Source: Cryptomeria japonica (lineage: Eukaryota > Streptophyta > Pinopsida > Cupressales > Cupressaceae). Taken from it: a stretch of DNA of 64,000 nucleotides. Position numbers and translations under genes: made by a program. Positions 45,863-55,527 of the stretch are shown one piece after another. Numbering within the stretch: position 1 is the first letter of the stretch; each line of letters opens with the position of its first letter. The stretch lies in NCBI RefSeq assembly GCF_030272615.1, contig NC_081414.1, forward strand, positions 4,215,501 to 4,279,500, written 5' to 3'. The notes beneath the pieces were generated by a model. That model was not told where the DNA came from. It saw only the letters and a program-made list of their open reading frames with translations, and made no database searches.

Positions 45863-47103
45863 CTATGATGAACTCCCTCCCTCGGAGCCACCTGGCCTCG
45901 GTGGAATCTGAGCCCTTGAAGGACCCGCCCCAGGATCATCCCTCCTGTCTCCTCTATCTGGTGGTGGTGGAGGACCCATAACCCCACCACTCGATGCCTG
46001 TCTCTTCCGGCTCCCTCCTGTAGCTATCGCTGTACGCGACGATCTATGGAAGCTCCTCGCCTGCTGATCTGCTAACATTGCACCGTAGTAGAGGTCTCTC
46101 CAGTAGGCTATCTCCTCTCCTGCCCGCAGGACATAAGCGTATCCTGCCCTTGTATCCTCAGCTGCCTGTCTCCCTGTCCTCAGTGCTGTGTCAGCCTCTG
46201 TGTAGCGCTGGATTGCCTGATCCCGCTCTCGCTCTGTATCCCTGAGCCTGGTCCTAAGCCAATCCCTCTCCCTCTCCAGATCCTGAATCTCATCTACCTG
46301 GCCCTGGCAGATCTCCCTCAGATCCAGTAGCTCAGCCTCCATTGGGTCAACCCCCTCTGCCTCTGCCCCTGCCTGTGGCTCCTCCTCTGCGGGTGCCTGC
46401 CCCTGTGCCTGCCCCTGTGCTTGTACTGGTACCTGTCTCTGTCCCTGTCCTTGTATCTGCACCTGCCTGGGACCCTGTACTGCTAGCACCTATAAAGGCA
46501 ATCCACCGTGACCCCTCACCACCCGAGCCTGCCTCTCCTCTCCACCCTCCCTCTGAGGTGCAACTCGCCTCTCCCCAACTACTCCTCTCCTCCTCCGTCG
46601 GCCTCTCCCCCCATCACCTCCACCACCATCATCATCTCCCCCACCATCTCCTTCCAGTGTCTCTCCAGGATTTGTCAACCGTGGGAATGGATGCTCTGCC
46701 CAATATGCTGTATACTCAGCATCCATCCCGACATCCTCGATCTCAGGCCACATGTCCCAAGGAAGAGGTATCATCTCCACCAGCTGAGTCACTGCCTGAT
46801 CATATGACAATAGCAGCCCAAACTGTGCCTGATCTCTGACCGTGCAGGCATACATGCCTGATCCCCGGGGCATCCTCTGAATTCGGCCAAACTGTTGGCC
46901 AATCCTGTCTACCAGCTGCCTCTCCAGCACATAGGGCATCCGCCCAATCAGGTACCTGCTCTGGAAGGTGTAGGGAAGCTCAACTGTGTCATCCTCCCAC
47001 TGCTCGCAACCCAAATATGGTCGCCATATGACCTCATCAATGTCATCAATCACTCGCCGCCAATACTCTAGCCTGCCAATCCGTGGCTATGATGTGATCA
47101 TAT
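45863..47103 (-). pseudogene. Antisense PMD-domain protein of element A, C-terminal half
   Basis: On minus a nearly open frame runs from about 47095 to 45863, with an internal TAG at 46490-46492 and another near 47088. It begins PRIGRLEYWRRVIDD and VIWRPYLGCEQW, continues LSYDQAVTQLVEM and PLPWDMWPE, and then a Gly/Asp-rich linker and an Arg-rich patch. The C-terminal part is an Ala/Gln-rich coiled coil (DEIQDLERERDWLRTRLRD) with a proline-rich end. Its upstream part is separated by a solo LTR. It lies antisense to gag-pol, downstream of integrase. G+C is clearly higher than in the rest of the element. Confidence 0.8.
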
Positions 47104-47108
47104 CATAT
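47104..47108. repeat. Target-site duplication of solo LTR, left copy (CATAT)
   Basis: CATAT adjoins TGTAGCG; the same five bases are at 48365-48369. Confidence 0.85.
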
Positions 47109-48364
47109 TGTAGCGTCCTAAAATTGTGACACTTGCAATTTCGACCGCATTTGGGTCTTCACGATGGCGATGCAACACAGAACCTGAATGGAGACCCCGA
47201 AACTTGTTCATGACACCAAAAACTGCATTTTTCAGCACCCTGGCTTGATCCTCCTTGCACCCTGCTGTCCCTGGAGGTGGGACCATGGCGCCCAGCGCCC
47301 TGGTCCTTCAGGACTAGGGCGCCCAGCGCCCTGGTCCCCCAGGACCATGGCACCCAGCGCCCTGGTCCCTGGCCCTATTTTGGGCCTGGTCTCTTTTGGG
47401 GCTTCGGGTCTTTAAGTTTGCAAGTTGGAAAATAATATTTCCTGGTCGGCCTAAGGTCAGGAAAATCAGTCTTTCAACCCTAATTGACAAGTATATAAAC
47501 TGCATTTCCTCTCCCATTTGGGGGCGACATAGATGGAAAAAAGGCGAAAGCGATATTCAAACATTCAAGCATTCAAACATTCAAGCATTCCTTCAAGCAA
47601 TTGAGTATTCTAAGTCTCCATTCAAGGCTAAGTGTTGCATTCAAGACAAGGATTCAACCATTGAAGAGGAGATCACTTACAACATACAACATACAACAAC
47701 ATTTACACCTTCGCATGTAAGAATACAAACATTCTTACAACAAGGTATCAGTACTTGTTTACATTACAAACATTTACATTTACAACATTCTCATTTCTTG
47801 GTTAATTCCAAAACTGGGGTTTGACCTAAAGGCAAACCCCTCATCCCTAACCCCCCAGTCGTCCTCTCTTTTCTGTGTGTAGGTTGTAGGTACGCAGCTG
47901 TAATTGAAGATCTGGAATCCTTGTGCAGAGACGAACTGATCCCCCTTCGTTTCGCGGATTTTTCGGAGGACCGTGTGCACGCTGGGCGCCATCGTCCCGT
48001 CAACTTTTGCTCAAATTTGCAGAATAGCACCGTCTCGACATTTTACTGCTAATTCCAGGTCCGCAACTTCATCTCATATCCCTATCTCTGTTTATAAGCG
48101 AATCTTTCCTACTTTACATGCATTCCTAGTTCAATCTTTCTATCTACATTCTTTACAAAAGAGGGTATTCTTGATGTCCTAACCCTTGAAACTCATATAG
48201 AATCCAATCTTGCATTGCGTGAGATTGGATCTTATGGGTTTCAACCCCTCTTTTGAATGTAAAGTCTCCCTTAAGTGAAAACCATCAACCCTAGTGACTC
48301 TCCCTTCTCTCTCCTTGGAGTTGGGGAGGGGAGAACAACTAGGGTCCGATTTTTTTGCTTTACA
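47109..48364 (+). repeat. Solo LTR nested in the PMD gene of element A
   Basis: 1256 bases, starting TGTAGCGTCCTAAAATTG and ending GCTTTACA, with CATAT on both sides and no internal genes. A TATA-like TATATAAAC lies at 47492-47500. Three copies of a GC-rich unit of about 38 bases (GCGCCCAGCGCCCTGGTCC) are at 47287-47372. The PMD frame resumes on both sides, so this is an insertion reduced to one LTR by recombination. Confidence 0.85.
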
Positions 48365-48369
48365 CATAT
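48365..48369. repeat. Target-site duplication of solo LTR, right copy (CATAT)
   Basis: It matches 47104-47108 and follows the final CA of the solo LTR. Confidence 0.85.
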
Positions 48370-48606
48370 AAATGCACAAAGCTGCGTCCATGACCTCTGC
48401 CCCTGAAGTGTATCGGTCGGGTAACCGGTAGATGCTCGTAAGCCCATACCTGCAGCAGTGTCACTCCACAGCCCAATCCCACTGATCCATGATAAACAAA
48501 CTGATGCAGCTCGTAGTACAAGTGTGCAGCACACACGGTCCCCAGGTATATCTGGTATGCTGTGTGAGATGACAGTCACCCTGGAGGATGTATACAAGAT
48601 TCTGCC
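48370..48606 (-). pseudogene. PMD core of element A, with its N-terminal motif inverted
   Basis: On minus, 48552 to about 48400 encodes YLGTVCAAHLYYELHQFVY and TLLQVWAYEHLPV, the centre of the plant mobile domain. The N-terminal motif of the same domain, EMTVTLEDVYKILPI, is read on plus at 48565-48606, followed by a stop. The two pieces abut at about 48553-48562 in opposite directions. So the gene has suffered a small inversion as well as the solo LTR insertion. Confidence 0.7.
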
Positions 48607-48647
48607 GATTTGACCTAGAAGATGCAAATTCATACTTTTCAAACGCA

Positions 48648-48912
48648 AACGCGCTTACATGACATAAACGCGCTCAAAGACTGCATAGATGTGCCTAAAA
48701 AACACATACGCGCCTTCTTGACACAAACGTGCCTATGCTCTGCATAGACGCGCCTAGTTGACATAGACGTGCCCTCTTGGCACAAACGCGCCTGAACAAC
48801 ACAGACGCGGCCGCATTTGACACAGACGCGGGTCCAGACATAGATGCGCCTGACACAAACACAGACGTGCCTATCGAACACAGACGCGCCTGGCACCAAC
48901 GCAGACGCGCCT
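48648..48912 (-). repeat. Word block in the leader of the antisense PMD gene of A (GCGTCTGTGT on minus)
   Basis: On plus it reads ACACAGACGCGCCT with many variants, at least fourteen copies spaced 15-25 bases; on minus this is AGGCGCGTCTGTGT. It is the same word as in the gag leader, in inverted orientation within the element, and so in the same sense within each transcript. Confidence 0.9.
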
Positions 48913-49386
48913 AAATGTTTTTTGACACTTTTTGGACCCTAGTCTAAGCGCATTTATTACCCTATTCGACATGCATTAATGACAAAATTAAATGCGTCAA
49001 AGTACGAGGAGGTTTGGTGGTACTTACCGGCTCTCCTGCCTCTGCTAGCCTCTGAAATCGGTGAACGCGGTTGAATCTGTGAGTGAAAGCCATCGCTGCT
49101 GACTGCTCCTGCTCTATTTTCGCTCTACAATATGCTCTTGTGGATGCGTGGATCACAATGAGGATGTATTTCCCTCGTGGTCTATCTTATAGACTACCCC
49201 TAGCCCTCGTCTCCCGAGTCAGTCTTCTTTATCCCGTGACTTTGTCACTTTATCCGGTCAGTCCATTCTAGCCTCTCTTTCTTATCGAGAGATTGTCTGC
49301 AATCTTTTTAGACATTTTCATCCAATCTCTCGAGGGGGCATATCATTCCCATTCTGGGGCAACTCTGTATCAGTTCATCTTATCTT
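48913..49386 (+). other. 3' non-coding segment of A upstream of the PPT
   Basis: No gene is recognised. GAGGGGGCATATCAT at 49332-49346 and TGGGGCAAC near 49354 are PPT-like tracts upstream of the main one. The same order occurs in H. Confidence 0.6.
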
Positions 49387-49432
49387 CTTTGAAACAACGC
49401 GACAAGCCGCATTGTCTCAAAGAGGGGCAAAA
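49387..49432 (+). promoter_or_regulatory. PPT of element A with overlapping hairpin
   Basis: CAAAGAGGGGCAAAA (49418-49432) directly precedes the LTR. CTTTGA (49387-49392) pairs with TCAAAG (49417-49422). One mismatch later ACAA pairs with TTGT, then GCG (49399-49401) with CGC (49408-49410). Confidence 0.85.
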
Positions 49433-50221
49433 TGTAGACACCTAAAATTGTCATGTCTAATTAAATAAATATTTTATTTATTTAATTATCTAAGCTTAAT
49501 TCTTCTATTAATTAAATAAATCCTTATTTATTTAATTAATTCATTTATCCTCTTCTAGCCTTATTTCTCATTTAAATAAATACATTTATTTATTTAAATT
49601 AACATTTTCCTAAATTAAATAAATATCTTATTTATTTAATTGATCCCACTTTTTCTATTAATTAAATAAATCTTTATTTATTTAATTAATTCATTAGCCT
49701 TTTCTACCCATGACACATGTCATTCATCTCTTAATTCATACACTACCTACCCCTTTCATTATTTTATTATTTCTTTTACCTACCCTCTAATCATAGCCGA
49801 CCTCCTTTTACACCTCTCAATCTTATCCCTCCATTTCATATAGTGTCTTCTATATAAGGAGATGCTTCCTTCATTATCAAACCCTAATGACCTAATGACC
49901 TAATAAGCTAACTACTTGATCAATTGACTACACTACGATCCTACTTGCAACCACATTCCGTTCTTTGTTGAGCTCTTGTGCACATAAAAATTTGAGAGCA
50001 AATATATCAAGCAAGATCAATGGAGATAGGAAGAATGGAGATCAAAACCCTATTGGACATGTGATGGTATAATCTTTGTGATTTCATGTGATTTGCATTG
50101 TCTTAGGTAATCTTCATATGTTATGGTGGATCTTTGTTGATTGTTAGGCTAGGGTTTTTGTGGTTGAATTCATTTAGCCTTTCAATATTGTTATTATTGT
50201 TATCCATTTTCACCATATACA
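49433..50221 (+). repeat. 3' LTR of element A
   Basis: 789 bases, TGTAGACACC to ATATACA, directly after the PPT. It differs from the left LTR at three positions only. Confidence 0.96.
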
Positions 50222-50226
50222 AAAAC
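50222..50226. repeat. Target-site duplication of element A, right copy (AAAAC)
   Basis: It matches 33481-33485. Confidence 0.92.
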
Positions 50227-51998
50227 TAGTGTCAACCATTGTGAAGAATCAACCGACTAGAATATTTGAACAAAACATACCGACTACTTTCCCTTCATCA
50301 ATCATGGTTTGAAATTGATACTTATGCAGGGTTTATAACCTCACAAAGACTTAAGATTTCAATTGTTGAACTCATGGGGTGAACAATTTAATATTAGATG
50401 AAAATTGAAGAAATTTGTATGTAGGAGGCTCTTAGTAGGAGAAACACAAAGCTTAAATTTCTCAAATTTTGCTATTAAGGTCAACACATCTCTACCCCTT
50501 CTTGTATCCTCATTGGATTGAACGTTATTTAGAATTTCTACGTCATCCCTTTTGGGAATGTAAGTTTTGATGTAGAGGGTCAGGGGTTTTAGGTGACTTC
50601 AAGAAAATATATTTTCAAGTGCTTCACACTCCTTGTATTTGCCTAGTGTTTCCAAGGCACCTTAAGGCTTCAAAGGGCAAATCAATACCCAACTCTCCAC
50701 TATGACTCCTAATGTCTTCAACCACTTATGCCAACCCAATTCAACAAGTTTCAATTATTTTTAAGGTTTCAATACTTCTCCATTCTCTTAAACCCCACTA
50801 TGCCTGCTACTAGGCCTAGAGCCCCAATTAGGCCACTTGAGGCTGAATTAATTTAGTTTCTCCAATTTTTCCCAAATAACTTCCAAAAAAAAAAATCTTT
50901 TTGGATACCCTTTTCGTCTTAATACAACATATATCAAAATCAGGTATGGTTGTTTTGGACCATGCCTTTGCTGTCCTAAGACCGAGACTATTTTTTATGC
51001 AAAAACCCACACTTTTACAAAGCAAGTATATAAAATACTTATCCCCCAATCTTTAAACTCTCAAAAGTAGTTTTTTATGACTCCAAACCAAGGAAAATCC
51101 AATTTTTTAGGTTCTATGATCTTGTTTAATGTGCAAACCCCAAAGCCCTCACCAATAGGCTCCCAAAACCAAGGGTTTCTTGATTAACCACTCTCCCAGC
51201 ACTGCTGCAACTTAATCAAGGTTCATAAACATTCTCCTAGACCATATTAGACATATCCAATCATTAAAATACCCCTTTGTTAAGGTAGATCTTCTGCTGC
51301 TATAGGCTTGCTATGCTTCCTACTCACTTCTCCTTCATCCAACTCACGGTGATCACCTGTCAAACCACACTTCCTACAAGTTATTTGGTTAGGATCATAT
51401 TATACATGTTAGATAGAGCATCCTCTATGAGAAACATGACCTTACATCCATAGAAGGGCTCCAAATTGCATTTTGGGCCTTCAATGCCAATGATACAACT
51501 CAGAAAATTTTAGGACAGTCAACACAAATGACAAAATCTGAGCAAAACCTGCTAAAAAATCATTCCAAATCACTTATTACAATGTTTAATGACTGCCCAA
51601 GGCTTATACCATGAAAGATCAATCACTTTCAAGCAACAAAACACAAGAAATTGCAAGAAAATGAAGGTTTTACTCACTTTTTCTGTTAAATCCGTACAAC
51701 ATCCATACTATAGCATCCAACCCCACCAAAATGGAGTTCCAAGGTTTTATAAGACCTTCCCCCAACTTCTCAAACTGAAATCAATCAGTTATTTGTCATT
51801 ATAGACTTGTTTAGACTCTAAAATCCATTTTCCCACTTAAAAACAACTAACCGTTAGAATTCAAAAATTTGAATTTCTAACTTACAATTTATTGAATAAT
51901 TTAAAGTCTAACCTATCAAACTTAATGTTTTATTACTCCTAGGATCCAAACAAACTTATCTAACCATCCAAATCCTATTTAGGCACTATTGGCCTCCC
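50227..51998. other. Flank of element A, no gene recognised
   Basis: Sequence continuous with that left of element A. Open frames are short and without domains. On minus a TATA-like TCTTATAAAACC lies near 51747-51758. It may be the leader or LTR of the element that carried ORF E, or the broken end of F. Confidence 0.4.
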
Positions 51999-52553
51999 TT
52001 ACATAATTTTGGTCCTAAAGCCCTTATTAAAACCTTCAAGACATTTAACTTTAAAATCATATTGATCATTACAAATTTCCATTATTGGCTTCAAAACACT
52101 CCAATTCACTTGTTTTGAATCATAACTCTTCATGGTCTTGATAGCTTGCTTGGGTGCACCTGCACCAAGTTTCCTCATTGGTTCTGGTGTTACTAGGAAT
52201 TGATGTGTCATTAATTTTGAGACCAAAAATATCCTCATATTGTTCGTTATTAAGGGGGGAGTAACTTCTCTTTTGTGTCAATTTGTTCACATCAAAATCT
52301 TGGGGGAGTGTAGCACCAGATTTTGCTAACATTAGGAAATATTTTTCTTTTTCTCCCTCCAATATTTTCTGCATAAATTTATCGAATTGAGGATCTTTTT
52401 TGATGTCTCTAACATGTTGTTCTATTATTTCCTCTTCAACCTATATTTCATCTTCATGTTACATGTTTCTATAATCTTCAGTTATTTCAAACGTTTCTAT
52501 TTCTGTTTCTGCAATCTTTCGTCTCTGACCCCTGGTTAGAATGGGCATACACG
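51999..52553 (-). pseudogene. Gag N-terminus of element F
   Basis: On minus, a start MPILTRGQRRKIAET (ATG about 52551) is followed after a stop by EEEIIEQHVRDIKKD and KILEGEKEKYFLMLAKSG with LPQDFDVNKLTQ. These match the first 130 residues of gag in A (VETRLQKSRRE and RQYFLQMMAQSGAKKPHDFD). Frames shift near 52120-52240. The main gag domain is missing. Confidence 0.7.
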
Positions 52554-52989
52554 TGTTTTGAATGTTTTGCGAGATTTAAATCTTGAGTAATGCGCCACAA
52601 CTAAGTGATCAATTGTTGAGGAAATTATATTTTCAAGTATTTGTTTGTTGGCAAGTTTTTCGATCTTAGTTTTGGAGTGCAAATTTTGTGATTTGTCATA
52701 TGACCAAGTTCAATAAGAATGATATATCCTATGATAAAGAACGAGGTTATTCTGATCAAGCGTTGTAGTTTCTTGATAAAGGATGATAGATCTCGATGAG
52801 AAACTATGTTTGAACAATCAATTTATCAAATAAAATGTGATGTGGCACTTTAAGGTGTTAGAACTTTAAACTTGTTTGAGGTGAATACTTGAGAACCTTT
52901 AGCGTGCTTGGTCTTGAATCTATTTTGACAGAAAATAACTTGATTGAAAGACCCAAGAAGATGGCCTAGTCTCTATGTTTGACTGTTTG

Positions 52990-53800
52990 AGAAATGGGTT
53001 GTTTTTGTTTTCTGATTTTGGTGCAGTTTACCAGAAATGCTGACAAAATGACCATGAACTCTGCTATACTGACCAGAAATGTTGACAAACTTACCAGAAA
53101 TGCTACTATACTGACCAGAAACGTTGAGCAATAGACTTGAAATGCTATTCTGCAATGCAGTGACTCTAAAATTCAAAATAATGATGTGTAGACTTAGCAA
53201 ATTAAGTGTTTGAACTTAGGAGATTGCAATTTTGACCCAACTTTGTGATTTTTAGACTCAAAGAATTGATATTTAGACCTAGCAAGTACAACTAGGAGAT
53301 CTAATGTTGCAACATGAGCAATTTGACATTCAACTCACAAGAGTTGTTGATTAGACCAAGGGAGCCGACCTTTCGACCAAGAGAGCTACTGTTTAGACTA
53401 AGAACTCTGTTGTTTAGACCAAGAACTTTGTTGTTTAGACTAGAAACTCTAATGTGCTCAACCTTGGAGAGTTAATGTTGAAATATGAGAAAGTTAACAT
53501 TCATACCAAGAGAGCTGATGTTTGGACTGAAAATGCGACTGTTTGGACCATAGGTGTGAGTGTTTGGACTGACAGAGCTAATTTTTGGATGATGAATGTG
53601 AATGTTTGGACCGTAGGTGCGATTGTTTGGACTGATAGAACTACTATTTGGACCGTAGGTGTGACTATTTGGACTGACAGAGCTACTGTTTGGGCTGTGA
53701 ATGTGACTGTTTGGACCGTAGGTGCGACTGTTTGGACCGACAGAGCTACTGTTTGGATCGTAGGTGCGACTGTTTGGACTGAAAGAGCTAATTTGTAGTG
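52990..53800 (-). repeat. Word block 2 in the F leader
   Basis: On plus, ACCAGAAATGCTGACAAA-type words occur at 53030-53145, then TTTAGACCAAGAACT words at 53260-53450. A regular array at 53510-53790 has 21-base units alternating GTTTGGACCGTAGGTGCGAC and GTTTGGACTGACAGAGCTAC, giving a 42-base double unit. The array leaves a long open frame (VWTVGAT, VWTDRAT) on plus, which is a by-product of the period being a multiple of three. Confidence 0.85.
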
Positions 53801-54009
53801 AAACTTATGAATTTGACAATTTGAAGTTTGAGTTTTCAATTTTTGTTGTATTTCAATGGATGAGATCTTGACTTGACTTATAAACAAAGAAATCAGATTG
53901 TATTTTTGTCCCAAAGGACACATAAAGTGTATGTTCAAGAAGCTTTAAAGAAAGCCCAAGTTTTCACGGGTTTTGAACAATTGAAAACACATCAATCAGT
54001 CTATCCTAA

Positions 54010-54560
54010 GGAGATTGGCTTCAATATTAGTTCCTAGCCCACAACTTGGTACCCTATTAGCTCACACAACCTCATCACCCCCTAAAGGGCACCCGCGTTT
54101 TTGCCTTTGCGAGAGCTAGTGGAGTCCCATGATGAGCATAGCAATAAGGTCTGAAAAGGGGAGTTTGCACATATGCTCAAGAGGGACATATTATGAGTAT
54201 CTTAAGGAGAGATTCTTCGCCCTCCATACACTAAGAATTTAATAATGTTTAGAGGTAAACCGGGTAGCTTCTAATTTTAATTGGAACTAGTAAGGGATCT
54301 ATTTGGCGCGTCGAGGTATAAACTCAATTAAGAGGTCTCCCAGCCTTGAAAACCAAGGTTTGATATACCTGAAGGTACGGAGGAGAGCTATTCCTGAGCA
54401 TTGCCATTGACTTGATTTTCATCAAATCATGTTTATTTTATAGTGGGTTGGAGTACTTGGCGTTAGACGTTCCCACTTGGGTCGTTCCCCTCTCACCGAC
54501 CTTAATGGCTTTGGCCTTATAGGCTCCTCGGGAGAGAAGGCCCGCTAAAGATATGCACTA
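54010..54560 (-). other. Structured leader core of element F
   Basis: No protein is seen. It is the counterpart of 35041-35600 in A: GAACGACCCAAGTGGGA (complement of 54471-54487) matches GAACAACCCAAGTGGTA there. A hairpin CCTTG-AAAAC-CAAGG is at 54344-54358. 53801-54009 and 54561-54889 are AT-rich leader without recognisable content. Confidence 0.6.
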
Positions 54561-54889
54561 TTGAAAGGAAAAGATGAGTCTAGCTTTCTGATCACCTAAG
54601 ATAGGTGAGAGCATACTCGCCTATCATCAAAATACATAAGACATCTTTGTTCATTTCCATTTTAATCAGTCTATGTGCCTAATTTAACAAAAATAAGTGC
54701 AAAATCCCACAGCTGCAAACGAAATTAGTAGTTTATATTGCATTCTTTGACGGTGAAATAGTTTATGCCTTTGGTCTCTCACAACGAAATAAGTACCTGC
54801 AAAACCAACAATCTGCAAATTAGATTCAGGAAAATGACAGTCCAGAAGCAAAAACAAGGAATGCAATATACAACATTTGAAAAATCAAT

Positions 54890-55235
54890 AAAAAACTGAA
54901 AACACCATCAAATTTACCAAGAATGCCATCATATGTGCCAAGAACACTACCAAATGGACCCAAAATGCTACTTTGCACACTAGAAAATTTGTTCTACACA
55001 CCAAAAACATTGTCAAACAAACTGAAAACGCTGACAAATGTACCAAAAATGCCACAATACATACCAAAAACGCTAAAGTACAGACTGAAAGTGCTAAAGT
55101 ATAGAAAAATATGAAAACAGAGTTGAGAAGTCTCCTGAAAATGCCATTTGAGGTGTCGGAATGCTACAAAAGAGACCAAGAACGTGATTCGTGAGCCCAA
55201 GAGAGCCAATCTGCACTCCGAAAGAGCTAATAAAC
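54890..55235 (-). repeat. Word block 1 in the F leader
   Basis: On minus, words of the form GCRTTTTTGGTA / GCATTTTTGGT recur, on plus as ACCAAAAATGC and ACCAAAAACGCT, spaced 20-25 bases over 300 bases. This is nearly the word GCATTTCTGGT of block 2. Confidence 0.8.
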
Positions 55236-55285
55236 CTGTCAATGAAATTTTCTGCAAGCAAACTTGTTAAAGATCAAAGGGGCTA

Positions 55286-55305
55286 GGCCCCACAGTGGGT
55301 GCCAA
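55286..55305 (-). promoter_or_regulatory. Primer binding site of element F
   Basis: On minus TTGGCACCCACTGTGGGGCC, four or five bases after the LTR. It begins TGGCAC like that of A and also contains a short inverted repeat (CCCAC-TGTGGG). Confidence 0.85.
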
Positions 55306-55309
55306 TTAA

Positions 55310-55527
55310 TGTGATTCTAAAAATATGGGACATTAATTAATTTAGAATTAATTAATCAAAGGGGGATATGAAATGAACTATATAAATAAATCATGTAGAT
55401 TTATTTACTGGTAGATGAATAGAGAAATTAATCAAATTTCTTGTGAATTCAATTAATTGGGAAGGGGAATTAATCAAATAATTGTGTATTTAATTAACTA
55501 TCTTCAGACCATTTTTAGGTGTATACA
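55310..55527 (-). repeat. LTR of element F
   Basis: About 218 bases, starting TGTATACACCTAAAAATGG on minus and ending near GAATCACA. It is short for this group, so an internal deletion is likely. A TATA-like TTTATATAG lies near 55381-55389. Confidence 0.65.

Larger units (their letters stand above)
33486..50221 (+). mobile_element. Complete Tat-lineage Ty3/gypsy element A, 16.7 kb
   Basis: Both LTRs are 789 bases, TGTAGACACC to ATATACA, flanked by AAAAC. By eye they differ at three positions (about 33655, 33705 and 34202 against 49603, 49652 and 50149). Order: LTR, primer site, 2.4 kb leader, gag, protease, G-patch-like region, RT, RNase H, second RNase H, integrase, 1.7 kb structured spacer, antisense PMD gene holding a solo LTR, word block, PPT, LTR. 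Gag is open but pol has about twelve stops and a lost catalytic residue, so the copy cannot encode its own enzymes. Confidence 0.95.
51999..55527 (-). mobile_element. Tat-type element F, 5' portion
   Basis: On minus it has a short LTR (55310-55527), primer site, leader with word blocks and structured core, and the start of gag. No gag domain, pol or second LTR is found to the left. The LTR borders the interrupted PMD gene of element G, so F either inserted there or was joined there by rearrangement. Confidence 0.7.

Noticed and set aside
46342-46839. Plus-strand Pro/Val-rich frame
   Set aside because: It is the shadow of the GC-rich coding region of the A PMD protein, which has recognisable homologues on minus.
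53454-53798. 114-codon plus-strand ORF with VWT repeats as a protein gene
   Set aside because: It is produced by a 21-base repeat without stops; no domain, and it lies in the leader of F.
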